Shown one piece after another: positions 13,201-24,129 of a DNA stretch of 64,000 bases (its first letter is position 1; each line of letters starts with the position of its first letter). Under the pieces are notes generated by a model. It did no database searches. It had not been told where the DNA came from and worked only from the letters and a program-made list of their open reading frames with translations. The stretch covers positions 4,500,157 to 4,564,156 of the forward strand of contig NC_084687.1 in assembly GCF_028389875.1 (NCBI RefSeq). Direction: 5' to 3'. Origin of the DNA: Rhea pennata. Taxonomy: Eukaryota; Chordata; Aves; Rheiformes; Rheidae. A program made the translations under genes and the position numbers.

Positions 13201-16200
13201 GATGTTGAGTGTCGCCGAGCTCGTGGGGCCTCTGCGCATTCAGACTTTGAGCGGCGGGGAGGCGAGCAGGGGGGAGGGCGATAGCACTGGGCCACCCTAA
13301 AATTTATTGGGGAGCAGCAGGTATCTGAGAGCAGCCGGGACCGGTACGGAGGCCGCGACGTGCCGTTGTGTCCGAGCCCTGCCCTGGCTCGGCAAAGCAA
13401 CCTTTAGCGGAGCCGAGGGTCGGTGCGGTCGCGGCAGGGCGAGCCTCCGTCCGCTGAGCCCTGCCGGCATTGCCGGAGGGGAACCGGCACGGAGCCGGCG
13501 TGGATGGAGGCAACGGCATTTCAGGCTGGAAGCAAACAAATCCCAGTGGGTTTTTGGGTCACTAAAGATGCAAAGGCAGGTTTTCCCGCGGCCCTGGTTT
13601 CCCGGCCCTGTGCTGCTCCGTAAGACGTGCCGGGTTCCCCGTTGGTCCTCCCCGTCGCCGTCCTGGTCTGCCGGGCTGGGGAGCATTGCAGGGTGCTCTT
13701 CGAGAGGCACCGCTGCGCACCGCGGCCGCGGCTCCGGGCCGAAGAGCTCCCCTTCGGAAAGGCTTCGAGATCGTTGAGTTGGAGGCTCAGAGATGGAAGC
13801 GATTTTTCCTATCCTGGAGGGGGGGAGTTTCTGGCCGGCTCTCGGTGCTCGCTGGAGTCGGAGCGTGATTTTGATTTACAAACAGTTTAATCTGAGGAAT
13901 GCAAAGAAACGGAGGGAGCCAAGCCGAGTGCGCTACACGCTTCTGTAAACCCTGCTGCTTCGGGAGAGCAAGCCAGCAGTTGAAACTGCAGAATATTTGT
14001 AAGGAGAGCCAGAGGGCCGACGTCTGAAATTTCCTGGCCTGGGCTGGTCCCTGCGGGCTCATCGCCCTCCCCTCCGTGATCGCCGCGGCCCTGCGCAGCC
14101 CCAGGGCCCCGCGAAGCCCTTCGGCCGGCTCCGCGCCGCTCGGCCGCGGTTTCGCCGGATTTGGAGTCCCAGGGGCCGGGTCGGGGTTTGCAAAAGTCGC
14201 CGCCACTTTTGCCCGGCCGCGCGGCCCCGCTGCCCGGCTGCAGCAGCTCGGTGCCGCCGAGCCCGGCCGGCCCCGGCGCGCGCGCTCCGCCGCCCGCGGA
14301 GGCAGCAATCGCCGTCCGGAGAAGGGATTCCCGCTCGGCAGGCTCCTTCTCACCCGTCCGCCTGGCAGCGACGCGGGACCGGCCTCCCGCTCCGCTCCCA
14401 GCCGTGATTTCTGCTCTCCGATCCGAGCAGGATCAGGCCCCGGGACGAGCTTCCGAAGGTTCGCGGTGCGGAGCGGCAGCCAAACGCGCGCCTTTCCCGG
14501 GGGCCGGGCCTGCCGCCGCGCAGCCGGGAAGGACGGGCCGTGCAGAGCTCGCAGGCGCTTCTGCTCCCGTTTGGAAGCCGAAAGCCCCCAAGGACCTCCG
14601 GAAGGTTTGGGGAGGGACGGCGGATTTCGTCCAAGAGCTTCCGCCCCCCCCACCGCCCCCGTTTCTCTCGCTTTCTGCCCTTCTCCCAGCCCTCCCGTTT
14701 TCCGCCCGCTCCCTGGCTCCGGTTATTCCGAGTTCCCTTTCCAGTCCGTTTCCGCGGCTGAGCGGGAGCTTTTCGCCCAAACGCCCGTCGGCAGCAGCCG
14801 CTCGCGCTTCGCCGCGCGGTGTGGAAGCAGCCGGGAGTTTGGAGGCGGCGGGGGCTGCGCCGCGCTCCCGGGTCGCTTCCCGTAGCAAAACGAAGACGGG
14901 AGGGAAGCGCCGAGGCCCCCTTTTCTCCCCCTCCTCCCGCGTTCCCACCACCGGCCCCGGGTGAAACCTCCCATCTCTCCCAAGCCGCCAGGGGCTTCAC
15001 GCACCGGTGTTTTTTGCTTTTTTTTTTTTTTTTTTTTTAAAGTTTTTTAGGTGTGTTTTCGTTCTGCCTGCGGGAGAGGGGAGCGGCTCGCGCGCACGGA
15101 GGGCTCGCGGCCCCTGGCCACCCCGAGCAGAAAGCAGCTACTGTTCCCCGGCTCGGCCGGAGGCGCCTTTGCCCTCAAGCCTTTCGGCTGAATCATCGCT
15201 TGTTTACTGCCGTGCGAGAGAAAAATCAAAGTTTGGCGCAGGCGCCGCCGGGCGGGATTTTATTTAGTTGCTGCATTGCTTTGGGGTTGGGGTGGGCTGG
15301 GGGGAGCGATGAACCCCGCTGGCGGCGCTGCGCCCTCGCCCCGCGCACGAGCTCCGGGGGAAGGCTCCCGCGGCCGGAGCGAGGATGCTCCCCCGGCGCG
15401 GGGCCGCTGCAGGCGAGGGCCGGGGGGAGGCGCGGGCGGAGCGGAGCGAGCGCCGTCTCCCGCCTCCCGCGGAGGAGTTCGGCCAGAGGCTGGGGAGCCC
15501 TGCGGATAGAGGCTGCTCTGCTGCGTGCTGGGGTGGGGGGGGGGGATGCGCAGCCCGGAGCGCGGGCGGCAGCGCCGGAGGGAGGTCGGCAGCCCGGCTC
15601 CCGGGAGTCCCGGTTATCCCGGCTGCCGGGGCGGCGCGAGCGCGCCTCTCCGTCCCCCCTCGCCCTTCCTGGCTGGCCCAGCGCTGCCGCTGGGCGGCTT
15701 TATCCCGGCTGGACGCCGGCCCGCGCTGGCAGCTTGGACCCCGAGGGAATTGCTCCCCCGGCCGAGGCTCGCCGTGGCGGTTGTGCCGAGCCTTTGCTCC
15801 TCGCTCTTTTCTCGTGCCTCCCTTCCTGTGCAGCCCGTCTCTCTCCGCCGAGCTTCGCCGCGCTCTTCCTCCGTCTCTCCTCCTCCCTCTCCGTCCCGCT
15901 TCTGCGTCGGCATCGCCCCGTCCCTGCGGCGCGCTGACGCCCGCCTCCGTCTCCGAAACAGGCCAGCCCCAGGGGCGAGCGGCCCCGCCGGGCCCCCCGC
16001 CGCCCGGCCCCTGCGCCCGCCTGCTGCACAACGGGGACCCGGGCAGCGGGCTCTTCCGCCCCCTCCCCGGCTCGCAGAAGCCTCACCGCAAGCTGCAGTC
16101 CCACCACTCCATCAACAGCCAGGGCAGCAAGAAGAGCAAGGGCAGCTCCAAGTCGGCCTCCTCCCACATCCCTATTGAGGCTCAAGAAGGTACTGGCTTT

Positions 16201-16829
16201 CCCCGGAGCAGGGGGAGGGGGGGTTGGGGGTCCTGTTCCCTGGGAAGGGTCCCGTTCCCCAGGGTGGTCCCTTTCCACCAGAGCCCTGCTGCCTGCATCC
16301 CTCGGGATGCCCCTCGCAGCATCCTTCAGCGCCACGGTGCCCCGTTTCGTGTCCTCCAAAGCCGGCCTGCGTCCCGCAGAGGCTGGACGCGGCCCTGGGC
16401 GCTGAGCGAGGTCCTTGGAGCGGTGCCTTGGCTCCCGGCCCCTCTCCCCATCCCCTCCCTTAGTTCCCAGGGAATCAGGGCCTGAGTGTGCCTGGCCGGG
16501 CTGTGCCTCGCCAGCCCGGCCCGTGGCTCCCACCGAGCCTCCCTGACGGTCTCTCCCGGTGTTGCCCGGCAGACTGCTGCGTGCACTGCATCCTCTCGTG
16601 CCTCTTCTGCGAGTTCCTGACCCTCTGCAACATCGTGCTGGACTGCGCCACCTGCGGCTCCTGCACCTCCGAGGACTCCTGCATCTGCTGCTGCTGCTGC
16701 AACTCGGGCGAGTGCGCGGACTGCGACCTGCCCTGCGACATGGACTGCGGCATCATCGACGCCTGCTGCGAGTCGGCCGACTGCCTGGAGATCTGCATGG
16801 AGTGCTGCGGGCTCTGCTTCTCCTCCTGA
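1174..16829 (+). CDS. MDFI: MDFI, MyoD family inhibitor (I-mfa), four coding exons
   Basis: CDS join 1174..1243, 12758..12961, 15962..16189, 16573..16829: 759 bases, 252 residues plus stop, against 246 in human. I built it by hand. Every junction has GT/AG ends and all three introns are phase 1, giving E, C and D as the split codons. The N-terminus MSQASSHRPSR resembles mouse MSQVSGQCPSR. The exon 2/3 junction reads EAVTCQPQG, as in mammals. Residues about 168-252 are the cysteine-rich I-mfa domain, ending EICMECCGLCFSS. Family knowledge: I-mfa binds MyoD-family bHLH factors (and others such as TCF/LEF) and keeps them in the cytoplasm. A Pro-rich stretch and a Lys/Ser-rich stretch (GSKKSKGSSKS) precede the domain. 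The start codon context (ccgATGt) is weak, but no better start fits the splicing. Identity is very secure; the first exon slightly less so. Confidence 0.93.
1312..1930 (+). repeat. 62-bp GC/TG minisatellite
   Basis: Roughly nine or ten diverged copies of a unit of about 62 bases begin at 1312, 1374, 1455, 1517, 1579, 1641, 1703, 1765, about 1809 and 1870. Each carries GAATGCACGGCCGGGG followed by TGTGTGCGCGGC-type sequence. Most spacings are exactly 62, with one longer unit and one shorter. The array starts only 70 bases after the MDFI exon 1 donor. It runs into further TG/CG-alternating sequence to about 2,260. Confidence 0.85.
6266..6520 (+). mobile_element. Ancient tRNA-derived CORE/MIR-type SINE
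   Basis: The middle matches the MIR/CORE-SINE phrase for a C-rich 'cacctTGGaCAAGTC...GTGCCTCAG(C/T)TTCC' stretch (about 6298-6340). The 3' end, GGATGAAGGGTGCCATATAAG followed by ATTATTATT (about 6468-6505), resembles the GATGAAAAGCGCTATATAAG / TATTATTATT tail of sauropsid MIR-like SINEs. It is strongly diverged, so the boundaries are approximate. Confidence 0.6.
6545..6740 (-). mobile_element. CR1-like LINE reverse-transcriptase remnant
   Basis: On the minus strand, around 6671-6723, the translation reads NYRATSHTTVLGKIME. This is a clear relic of the CR1/non-LTR motif NYRPVSLTSVLGKIME. Further along the same strand is a degraded copy of the GKSCLTNLL region (about 6555-6600), with stops. 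It is a dead, old fragment that borders the SINE at 6266-6520. The upstream limit is uncertain and may reach about 7,080. Confidence 0.65.
7094..7200 (+). mobile_element. Second MIR-type SINE fragment
   Basis: The stretch contains GTGTCCTGGGGCAAATCACATTG, which resembles the MIR box 'GTGACCTTGGGCAAATCACTT'. A degraded tRNA-like head precedes it. No clear tail is left. Confidence 0.4.
12758..12961 (+). CDS. MDFI: MDFI coding exon 2
   Basis: The acceptor is a pyrimidine-rich tract ending TTGCAG and the donor is T|GTGAGT. The exon encodes residues 24-92, a low-complexity Ala/Pro/Glu region ending TGAAEAVTC. The last Cys codon is split T|GC across the intron and is completed by the next exon, which reproduces the mammalian EAVTCQPQG junction exactly. 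Confidence 0.92.
12962..15961 (+). other. MDFI: MDFI intron 2
   Basis: A 3.0 kb GC- and CpG-rich intron with a T-rich run at about 15,017-15,040. The right half (about 14.1-15.9 kb) is CpG-island-like and could hold an alternative promoter, but no initiator or TATA element stands out. No coding exon is seen. Confidence 0.6.
15962..16189 (+). CDS. MDFI: MDFI coding exon 3
   Basis: The acceptor is GAAACAG and the donor AAG|GTACTG. The exon encodes residues 93-167, from QPQGRAAPP through KPHRKLQSHHSINSQGSKKS to IPIEAQE. The segment HRKLQ plus SQGSKKSK is the conserved basic/serine linker of MDFI just before the I-mfa domain. A final G completes the Asp codon at the start of exon 4. Confidence 0.95.
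16573..16829 (+). CDS. MDFI: MDFI coding exon 4 (I-mfa cysteine-rich domain) and stop
   Basis: The acceptor is CCCGGCAG. The exon encodes the whole I-mfa domain, from CCVHCILSCLFCEFLTL through CTSEDSCICCCCC and ADCDLPCDMDCGIIDACC to the terminal CGLCFSS and a TGA stop. The domain is almost identical to mammalian MDFI and is the strongest single identification in the window. The preceding intron is only 383 bases. Confidence 0.98.
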
Positions 16830-17432
16830 GCGGCCGGGGGCCGAGCCGGCCACCCCCAACCCCCGGCCCCATCCCGCGGCGGCCGAAGCCCCTGCGGGTT
16901 GCTGAGCCGGCGGCGGAGAAACCCGCGAGTGAAACGCCGAGAGGAGGAGCGGAGCGGAGGAGCTCGACCACCCCCACCACCACCTCGCCCGGGGAAGGGA
17001 TCCACAGAGCCGAGGGCCCCCCCGGGACGGCCGCGCGGACGCTCGCCCTCTACCTCTTCCCCTCGTGCCGGGCCGGCCCCGGGGACCGCGGCAGCTTCCT
17101 GCCACCTGAGCCGAGAGCAGGAGCGCCAGCCCGGCCCCGGCGCGCCGGCGGGGGCTGCCGGAGGGGCGTCTTCCCGCCGCGGTGCCGGCCCCGGGACTGA
17201 GCGAGGGCAGCGCTCCGGCTGCATCGCCCTGGGGTCCGAGGCAGGGTGGCCCCAAGCGTCCTCGCCCGCTCCGTGCCGGGAGAGGCCGGACACGCTGCAG
17301 AGCCCGGCTCCGGCCGGGGAGCCGGCGGCGGGGCCGGGAGGCGCGGGAGCCCTTGGCTCCCTCTCCTTTGCGGTCGGAAGCAGCTTCTCATCCCCTGCCC
17401 CCGTCTCGGTGCTGAGATTAGCAGCCAAGTGC

Positions 17433-17438
17433 AATAAA
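17433..17438 (+). terminator. MDFI: MDFI proximal poly(A) signal AATAAA
   Basis: A canonical AATAAA lies about 600 bases after the MDFI stop. It is a candidate proximal cleavage site that would give a shorter 3' UTR. Confidence 0.5.
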
Positions 17439-17832
17439 AACACCCGCTCCCCTCCCTGCGCCGCCGGCCGGGAAGAGGCTTTTCCTGTGCTGGTCTCTCC
17501 CGGAGCGGGGTTGCACCTCTGGGCTCGGCAGCCCCCTCCGGCCGAACGCCTTCCCGCCCGGCTCCCGCGCCACGGGGCCGGGCGCTGGCTGCACTGGGGG
17601 AGGCCGGAGCCGTGCCGAGCCAGGGCGGCGGGTTCGAAACGACCCCACCACCCCCCAGCCCCATCCTGTGGCCCCAGGGGTGGGGGGGGACGGGGCTCCT
17701 GGCTGGGCGAGGGCGGAAAAACCCCGCTGTCCTTCTGCAGGGCTGGTGGAAGGGGAAGGAGAACAAGGGTCCTGGGTTTGTCTGTTGGGGCTTTTGGGTT
17801 TGTTTTTTTTTTTGGTCTCTTTTGTTACTGTA

Positions 17833-17838
17833 AATAAA
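17833..17838 (+). terminator. MDFI: MDFI distal poly(A) signal AATAAA
   Basis: A canonical AATAAA sits in an AT-rich pocket about 1 kb after the stop, preceded by T- and G/T-rich sequence. This is the probable main end of the MDFI transcript. Confidence 0.65.
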
Positions 17839-18241
17839 GATCTTTCCTCGTTTCTGACCGGCGGCTGCATCGCCCTGCTCTGTGCTGCTCCTCGCTGCCG
17901 CGGGGCCCTGCCGGGCGTCAGCCCCGCGCTGCTGGGGTAGGCGGCGGGGGGGGGGGATTCCCGCAAAGCTGGTGGCACTGCTCCCCATCGCTGCTGGGGG
18001 TCTGGATCGGGGCGATGCCGGGGGCCGCTCCTGCCCCCGTGGGCCGGCCAGCACGGCTCCGCCGCACGGCCCCTCCGCCGCGGCGACCCGGGGGCTCCGC
18101 CGCCCCGGCTGGGCTGCGAGGCAGCGCGGAGGGAAAAACACTTAAAAATCGAGGCCAAATGGGTCAGTTGGTCAGAGCGGCGCGGGCTGGTGTGGGATCT
18201 GGGCTGCCTGCCCTCCGGGGCTGCAGCTCAGCCTTTAAAAC

Positions 18242-18251
18242 CTATTTTTAG
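18242..18251 (+). promoter_or_regulatory. MEF2-type site CTATTTTTAG
   Basis: An exact match to the MEF2 consensus (CTAAAAATAG on the other strand), about 400 bases downstream of the MDFI poly(A) signal. Function is inferred only. Confidence 0.35.
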
Positions 18252-18642
18252 CGGTGAGCTAAAGGCATTCGGAGCCCGGCTCGCTGCAAGTGCGCGGAGG
18301 GGAAGAGGACGGCGCGGGCAGCCTTCCTCCCGGCCCGCCACTGCTCCGGGCGGCGGAGCGGGGCTCAGGTTGCGGCTGGCGCCCCGGCGCCCCGTTCCCG
18401 CCGCCTGCTTTTGCCCCGTCGCGCCAGGGCCGAGCCTGCGGCGTTCAGAAACCGGGTGCGCTTCAACGCTGCTCCTGGAGGACTGGGTTCCTCTTCGCCG
18501 GGGCTTAAAGCTCGCGGTCCGGGCAGCGGGTGGGCGGTGGGGAGGAGAGCCGGGCTCTCTTCCTTCACGCGGCGTGATGTACTGCTGAATGCTTGCGATA
18601 TTCACGCCTACGGATGTACTTTCGTGACGGCTGCATGCGAAA

Positions 18643-18650
18643 ATGCAAAT
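18643..18650 (+). promoter_or_regulatory. Octamer ATGCAAAT
   Basis: An exact POU-factor octamer lies in a short AT-richer patch downstream of MDFI. A single site like this is weak evidence on its own. Confidence 0.25.
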
Positions 18651-21600
18651 AAAGCAGCGCCCGGCACTGGGGTGGGGGGGGGGGGGGGCTGCAGACGGGC
18701 AGGGGCAAGGCTGGATTTTTTTTTTCAACCCTTAGCCCAAGGGCTGGATTTTGGGCAGGAGCTGGCAGTGGGATCGGCCAGGCACGGGTTACCGTGCACC
18801 TTGCAAAGCACCGGGCTGGGCCGGCCGGGGAGGGGAAGAGTTAACCTTCCTGCCTGGGAATTAATTAACAACAGATGTGCTCAGTTTTTAACTAATTATT
18901 CTCCTGCGGACAGTCAGTTTTTTACGGCTGCCTGGCAGCGTCTCGGAGGCTGGAGGCCGGGCGGCGCTGGGCACCCCGGCGCGCCTGCCCGCCCCTGCGC
19001 CCGGCCGGCTGCTCCCGTAGGGCTTTGCACCCGGGCTTGGGCGCCGATTTAAGTGAAACAGTTCAACGAAACGGTCACAAATCCAACGTCACAAATTCAG
19101 TGGCCCGGTCGGCCCCGACAGCGTTGCCTGGGGTTTTGGGGGGGGGGGGTCTCGAGGCGGGCTGGTGCTGAGGGCCCCCGCAGCAGGGACGCCCGCCCTG
19201 CTCGGGGAGCGCACGGCTCTGGCCACCGGCGCCGCGTCGCTCACGCGTGCTTGCCCAGTCGGGTGACGACCCAGCGCCAACGAGGGCTTTACGTGCGTGG
19301 TGCAGTGCCCCCCTCCCCGCCGCTGGAAACCCCGACGGCACTAACGCGTGGCACCGCGGGACCCGCGGCTTTCTGCAGCGGCCGGAGGAAGCTCTGGCCA
19401 GGCTTTTGCTCATCGCCTCGGTTCGGGCTCCGCTCCCAAGCTCCAGGAGACCTTCGCCTCCTGAAGCATCTTACTCGCCCCTGTCCGAGCAGCTTGGACG
19501 TGCCTCTGCTTTCGGTGGTGATTGCTTTCGACAGCCTGAGCTATTTCTGCCTGCGATCGCAATCAATAAAGTAAGAGAGAAGCAGCATTTTATTATTTTC
19601 CACTCCAACTACTTTTTCTCCGTCCTGTTTCCTCCCTGTTCACACCCCAGAGCGGGGGCTGCTCCAGCCAGACCAGGAAGAGCCGCCCCTGCTCTTCCTC
19701 CTCGCCCTGCGGCCCCCCGCTCGTGCCCCCGCTCCCGTGCAAGCGTGCCCGGCCCCGTTAGTGCACAGGGGGCGACTGGGCTGGGAGGCGAGCAAAAGAA
19801 ACGCGGTGCACGTGTGCACCCACGTACACATGTGCACGCACACACACATGCGAGAAAACATTTTTAAAGCCAAAAGGAAAAATAAGAGAAACGGTCTTTG
19901 GAAGCCAAAGCGGCTCATGTAATCCCAGGTTCGGCTGGGCGGCCCCCGCCCGGCGCTGCGATGGGGGACGGGCCGAGGGGAGCCGACTGCAGTCTATTAA
20001 GCTTCCTTTGAGAACCTGCCAGACTGACAACAGCTGGAAGGAATTAACGTTTCAGGCCCACCGGCTCCTCTCCTCGCGTTCCCCCTTCCCCAGAAACTGG
20101 CTTGAAGCCACGGACCCTGCACCATCACTTTTTCCCACTCTCCAAGACTTCTGGCAGCGGACGGCATCTGCTTTGAGCCGATTTCCTCCTCGATTCCTAA
20201 CCTGTGAGAAGCATGAGCATCTGAGGAAGTTTAAATGAAAAAAAAAAAAGGAGAGAGAGAAAGAAAGAAGCCTTAAGCAGAGCATCAGGAGCGACGGTGG
20301 AGGTGGCACATTCCTACGTGCCCGCAGCGATGCCAACTTTTCCAGCGCGAGCGGCTGGTTTGGCGGCGGCGTGGGACGGAGCACGGGCCGGCCGGACCCG
20401 CCGGGCAGCACGGGTCCCCCCGCCCCGGTCTGCACTAATTACAGGGTTAATCTGTGCCCAGCTCCCACCGGAGAGCCGCAGCCCGGGGTGCCCTCGGGCT
20501 GCTCTCCGTGCAGAACAGGGCGCCTGGAGCAAGAAACTTTTTGCTAATACAGAAGAGTATCGAGCACCTTTTGTTTTTCTTTTTTTTTTTAATAAAATTT
20601 AATAACGTTTATGCCCTCGTAAGTGGCGGGCTCGCGCCTCGCCGCCGGGATGCCGCCTCGCGGCGCGAGCCCGGCCCTCTCCGCGCGGCGCCTCCGGAAG
20701 AGGTGGCCTCGTAAACCCAACGAGCGATTTCCTGCCGCAGGCGGCGCGGGCTGTTTTCTTTCAAAACGCGCGGCTGAAATCGGAGAGGCGGTGGAGTTGT
20801 TAGTTTAAACGGCTCGGAGCCGGCGAGTTTGCTGTGCGACGGAGACAGCGCCAGAAGCCAATATATACACACGCGCGCCCGCCGGCCATGCCAACATTTG
20901 CAAGCCATTAACAGGAATATTTCTGGGGGAAAATTAGGTCCTACCTTTAACCCCACGCTGCAAAGCACCGACCGGCCTGCTGCCGGATGGATGTGCAGGG
21001 TGCAAACCATGGCACCGGGGTTTTTGTTGTTGTTCTAAGAGCAAAGGCCTCGTCCCGCCTGAGCGGGGAAGGTTGGCCCACATTTCGCACACGTGTGCGA
21101 CGGGGCAAACGTGCACGGATTCACTTGCATCGATTCGCTTGCGTTTACACGCTCGGCCCCATATGGGGCCCCGCTTGCTCCCCCCCCCCACACACACACA
21201 CACCTTGCACACGGATGCAGCGGTGCCGGGAAGGGGCAGCCTGCACACCCGGATTTCCTCCGTGTCTCCATGTGTGAGACGGCCATCCGTGCACGCTGGA
21301 TGCCACGTGTGTGTGTGTACATGCGCGCACGGGCGGTGGCACGCGCCCCATCACCCCGCTGCGGCAGCCGCCGGCGCTTGCCGAGCACTGGGCTGGTTTC
21401 GGTCCTCCTGCGCCGCGCCGGGATGTTTGTTTGTTCCCGTCTCGGAAAAACTTCCCCTTTGCTCCCCCTCCGGCTCCAGGGCTGGATTTCCAGCAGAAAG
21501 CCGGACCTAGCGAGCGACGGCCAGGGCTCTGCAGCCCCCCCAGCGCTTTGGAGCCGTCCCCTCCACTGCCATTTGTTGTTAATTAGGTGACAGCAAGGCT

Positions 21601-22671
21601 GCCGGTGATGGGAGATGGGGACGGTGGCTTCCAAAAGACCCAAACCCCATCACCACCCGGGCCCTAGTGACCCAAGCAGCTGTCCAGCTAAGGCGATGGA
21701 CACCAAAGAATACATATATATACTTTTTAAAGTGCATCTGAGTCCCCAGCCGAGCTGGGTGTCTGGCTACCGTGGAGGTTTTGCGCCTTCGTGTCTCTGC
21801 CTGCGTTGGTTCCCTTTCCGGAAAGCAGAGATAATCATCTAACTCGCGGCGCGCGCGGTTATTTTGCTCAGGATTTTGGCAGCACGGCGGGATCCTGTGA
21901 ATGCACACGCGGAGTGAAGCAGGCCCTCGGCTTGGCCGCGTCCCGCTGGCCCTCCGCCGGGAACGCACACGTCTCCCGGGTGCCGTCTTCCACCACCTTT
22001 TCTCTCGGCGCAAGGAAAATAAACCCGGCTATTGCAAATGCTGCTTTCTGCTCCATGCTCTGCCGTCGCCGAGCACCGCGGACTCTCTGGCAGGACCGGC
22101 CTAGCGGCTCCCCTCTCGCCGCCCATCAGCCTCAGAAATCGCTTCCAGATGTTAGCGTGCAACCAGCTCCCTCCTGCAGCTCCCGCTCGCTCCGCGCCAG
22201 CGAGTCAGAGCCGTCCGGGGTCGCCGTGGGCGCGTCGCCAGGTCTCGGCCCCTTGCAATCAACCCCAGCCCGCTGGCTGCTCTTGGCCGTTGCAGCTTTG
22301 CAATTTTCGACCAGCCCTTTGGCTGCTGTGACTGCAAATCCGGCCCTTTGCGTGCAGCCCCGGGGGCTTTCGACGCCCCATTGCCCAAGGTGTGAACCCA
22401 CCTGGCTAATCCCAAACTGGGCAGTTTTGGGGAGTGTTTTGTTGGCATGCTGCTGCCCTCTAGTGAAGGGATCACCGGAAGATCCTGGCATTCCCAGGAC
22501 ACTCATACTGGGGCAGTGGGCCCAGTTGCCCACTGGCAACGAGTCTCTGCCTAGTCCACTGTGTGCAAAATCAAGACAGAAACATCTCAGTTTTATTCAA
22601 GAAATACCAACCTCTTGGGAGCTGGCAGTGACGAGTTTGCTGGGACTCACCTGAGTGCAGGCTGCAGGGGA

Positions 22672-22747
22672 TATAAAAGACCCTGGGCAAGGCAGAGGCT
22701 CCTTTTAGTATGTCCCAATGCAAGAGGCTCTGCAGTGAGCAGCCAAG
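22672..22747 (+). promoter_or_regulatory. Candidate TATA promoter and short first exon
   Basis: TATAAAAG at 22672-22679 is followed about 30 bases later by the expected start region (about 22702). A strong splice donor, CCAAG|GTAAGT, lies at 22747/22748. That would make a 46-base first exon, typical of TATA-driven tissue-specific genes. An ATG at 22710 would open a short frame beginning MSQCKRLCSEQP, but it is very near the expected start site, so the exon may be non-coding. I cannot identify the gene. Confidence 0.4.
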
Positions 22748-23910
22748 GTAAGTGCATGCTCTCTTTCTGCCCTATAAAGTAGAGAAAGGCCCCTAGGGTT
22801 TTGGAGGAGAGGGACAGTTTATTTGCTACCACCACCCCCCGGCCAGGTGATGCTCCCCTTCTGTGTGGTCCTCTGGGCTATGCTAAAGGACCAGTTGCCT
22901 TCTGCAATTTGGAGTTGAATTCTCCTGTTTCCACCTACTGCCCCGCAGTCCTGATGCTTCTGCTTTGCACTGAGCTGCTTCTCCTTTCCAGCAGGGTTTT
23001 TTCCTTCTCTGGGTTCCCAGGGTGTGTGCAAGATACTGGCTTCCTAGAAGCTGCACTGAGATTTTGACCCAGCTCATTTTCTACTGCCCTTGCTGGCTCT
23101 GCCCTTTCCTGGAAAGCTGCAGCCTCTAGAAAGGCCAGAGGGTCCCAGTGCTGGTGCCCAGGCCTGGCATTTTGCTAAGCTATCTTCATCTCCGGGTATC
23201 TCTCAAGGCAGTAGATATTTTGGGGTCCACTCCCCTGGCTGGTATGAATAACAGTAGGTCTCCATGATCCCTCAGCTCAGCAACCTGTCCCATCCTGATG
23301 GGCTGAGCAATTCTGTGGCTGCTGTCTGCAGAAGTGGCTGTTTCAGAAGAAAATAATTCTGTTTTATAAGATGTTTTTATAAATCTGCAGTGAGAGTAGT
23401 TCAGTGCTCATTTGAGATACCATTTTTTTCCCCACATGCTGGTGTAGGAGAGTAGGATCACCCTTGTTGCAGCACCTAAAAGTAGACAAGCGTTTAGCCC
23501 TTGTTTCAGCTTACTAGAGTGTAAATTAGGAATGAAACCTTCCCCTCTTCATCCAAACTATCTAGGTCAGTGCTGGTGCCCCCAGCCCTGCAGAGCACCC
23601 GGCATGGTGCAGCACTGCTCTTCTGTTCCCTGACCAAGGGCCACAACCACCTTGGGTCCCCAGGACAACACTGGCCCACTAAATGCAATGCTCTAATTAC
23701 TGTTGATGAGCTGCAGGAGTAGCTGTGGCCTCTGCAGGGACGATGCTGTCCCTGTGCTTGTCGGGTTGCCCTGGTCCCGGTGCTGGTGTTTTCTGGGTGT
23801 AACTCATCCGTGCACTAATGTTTCATAAGGCTTGTACTGTTCCAGGTTGTGGTTTATGTCTCCTCAGTTTTATGTTTACATCGAGTTATTTTCAATAAAG
23901 GGCTTTTTTA
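22748..23910 (+). other. Possible body of an unassigned plus-strand transcript
   Basis: This stretch has lower GC than its surroundings, T-rich and 3'-UTR-like, and ends in an AATAAA. Acceptor-like sites (CCCCGCAG near 22,949; TGTCTGCAG near 23,331) exist, but none gives a convincing long protein. It is either a short or non-coding RNA or plain intergenic sequence. Confidence 0.25.
23894..23899 (+). terminator. AATAAA poly(A) signal, possible end of the 22.7-kb unit
   Basis: Canonical AATAAA followed by a GGGCTTTTTT tract, which resembles a downstream U-rich element. It lies 1.2 kb after the candidate TATA promoter on the same strand. Confidence 0.4.
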
Positions 23911-24129
23911 TTATCTGAACGATTTCACGTTCAGTAAAGGCTGTTATTGATGAAGGTTCAATACAGCACCATAAAAACTGCACATGGCAGGAACATAATG
24001 AAATGCTCTTTCATGGTACTGTTGCACAAAGTACCAAACAGAGCCCCACGACAGTCTCACTTAATAAAACCCCTCGCACAGACTAAAGCAATGCTTGCAG
24101 AGCACGTGCCGCTGCCCTGCTCCGGCTCC

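Larger units (their letters stand above)
16830..17865 (+). other. MDFI: MDFI 3' untranslated region
   Basis: About 1 kb of GC-rich sequence lies between the MDFI stop and the last of two AATAAA signals. I see no coding exon in it. Long open frames in several phases here reflect the low stop frequency of GC-rich DNA. The end is inferred from the signal at 17833, followed by T-rich sequence. Confidence 0.7.
17866..22390. other. Intergenic spacer between MDFI and the 22.7-kb unit
   Basis: GC-rich DNA with no gene I can support. It contains short AT-rich patches near 18,865-18,900, 19,555-19,620 and 20,580-20,610, a Z-DNA-type alternating CA/TG stretch at about 19,805-19,855, a CA run near 21,190-21,205, a MEF2-type site and an octamer. 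ORFs in the region show no conserved motif. Confidence 0.6.
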
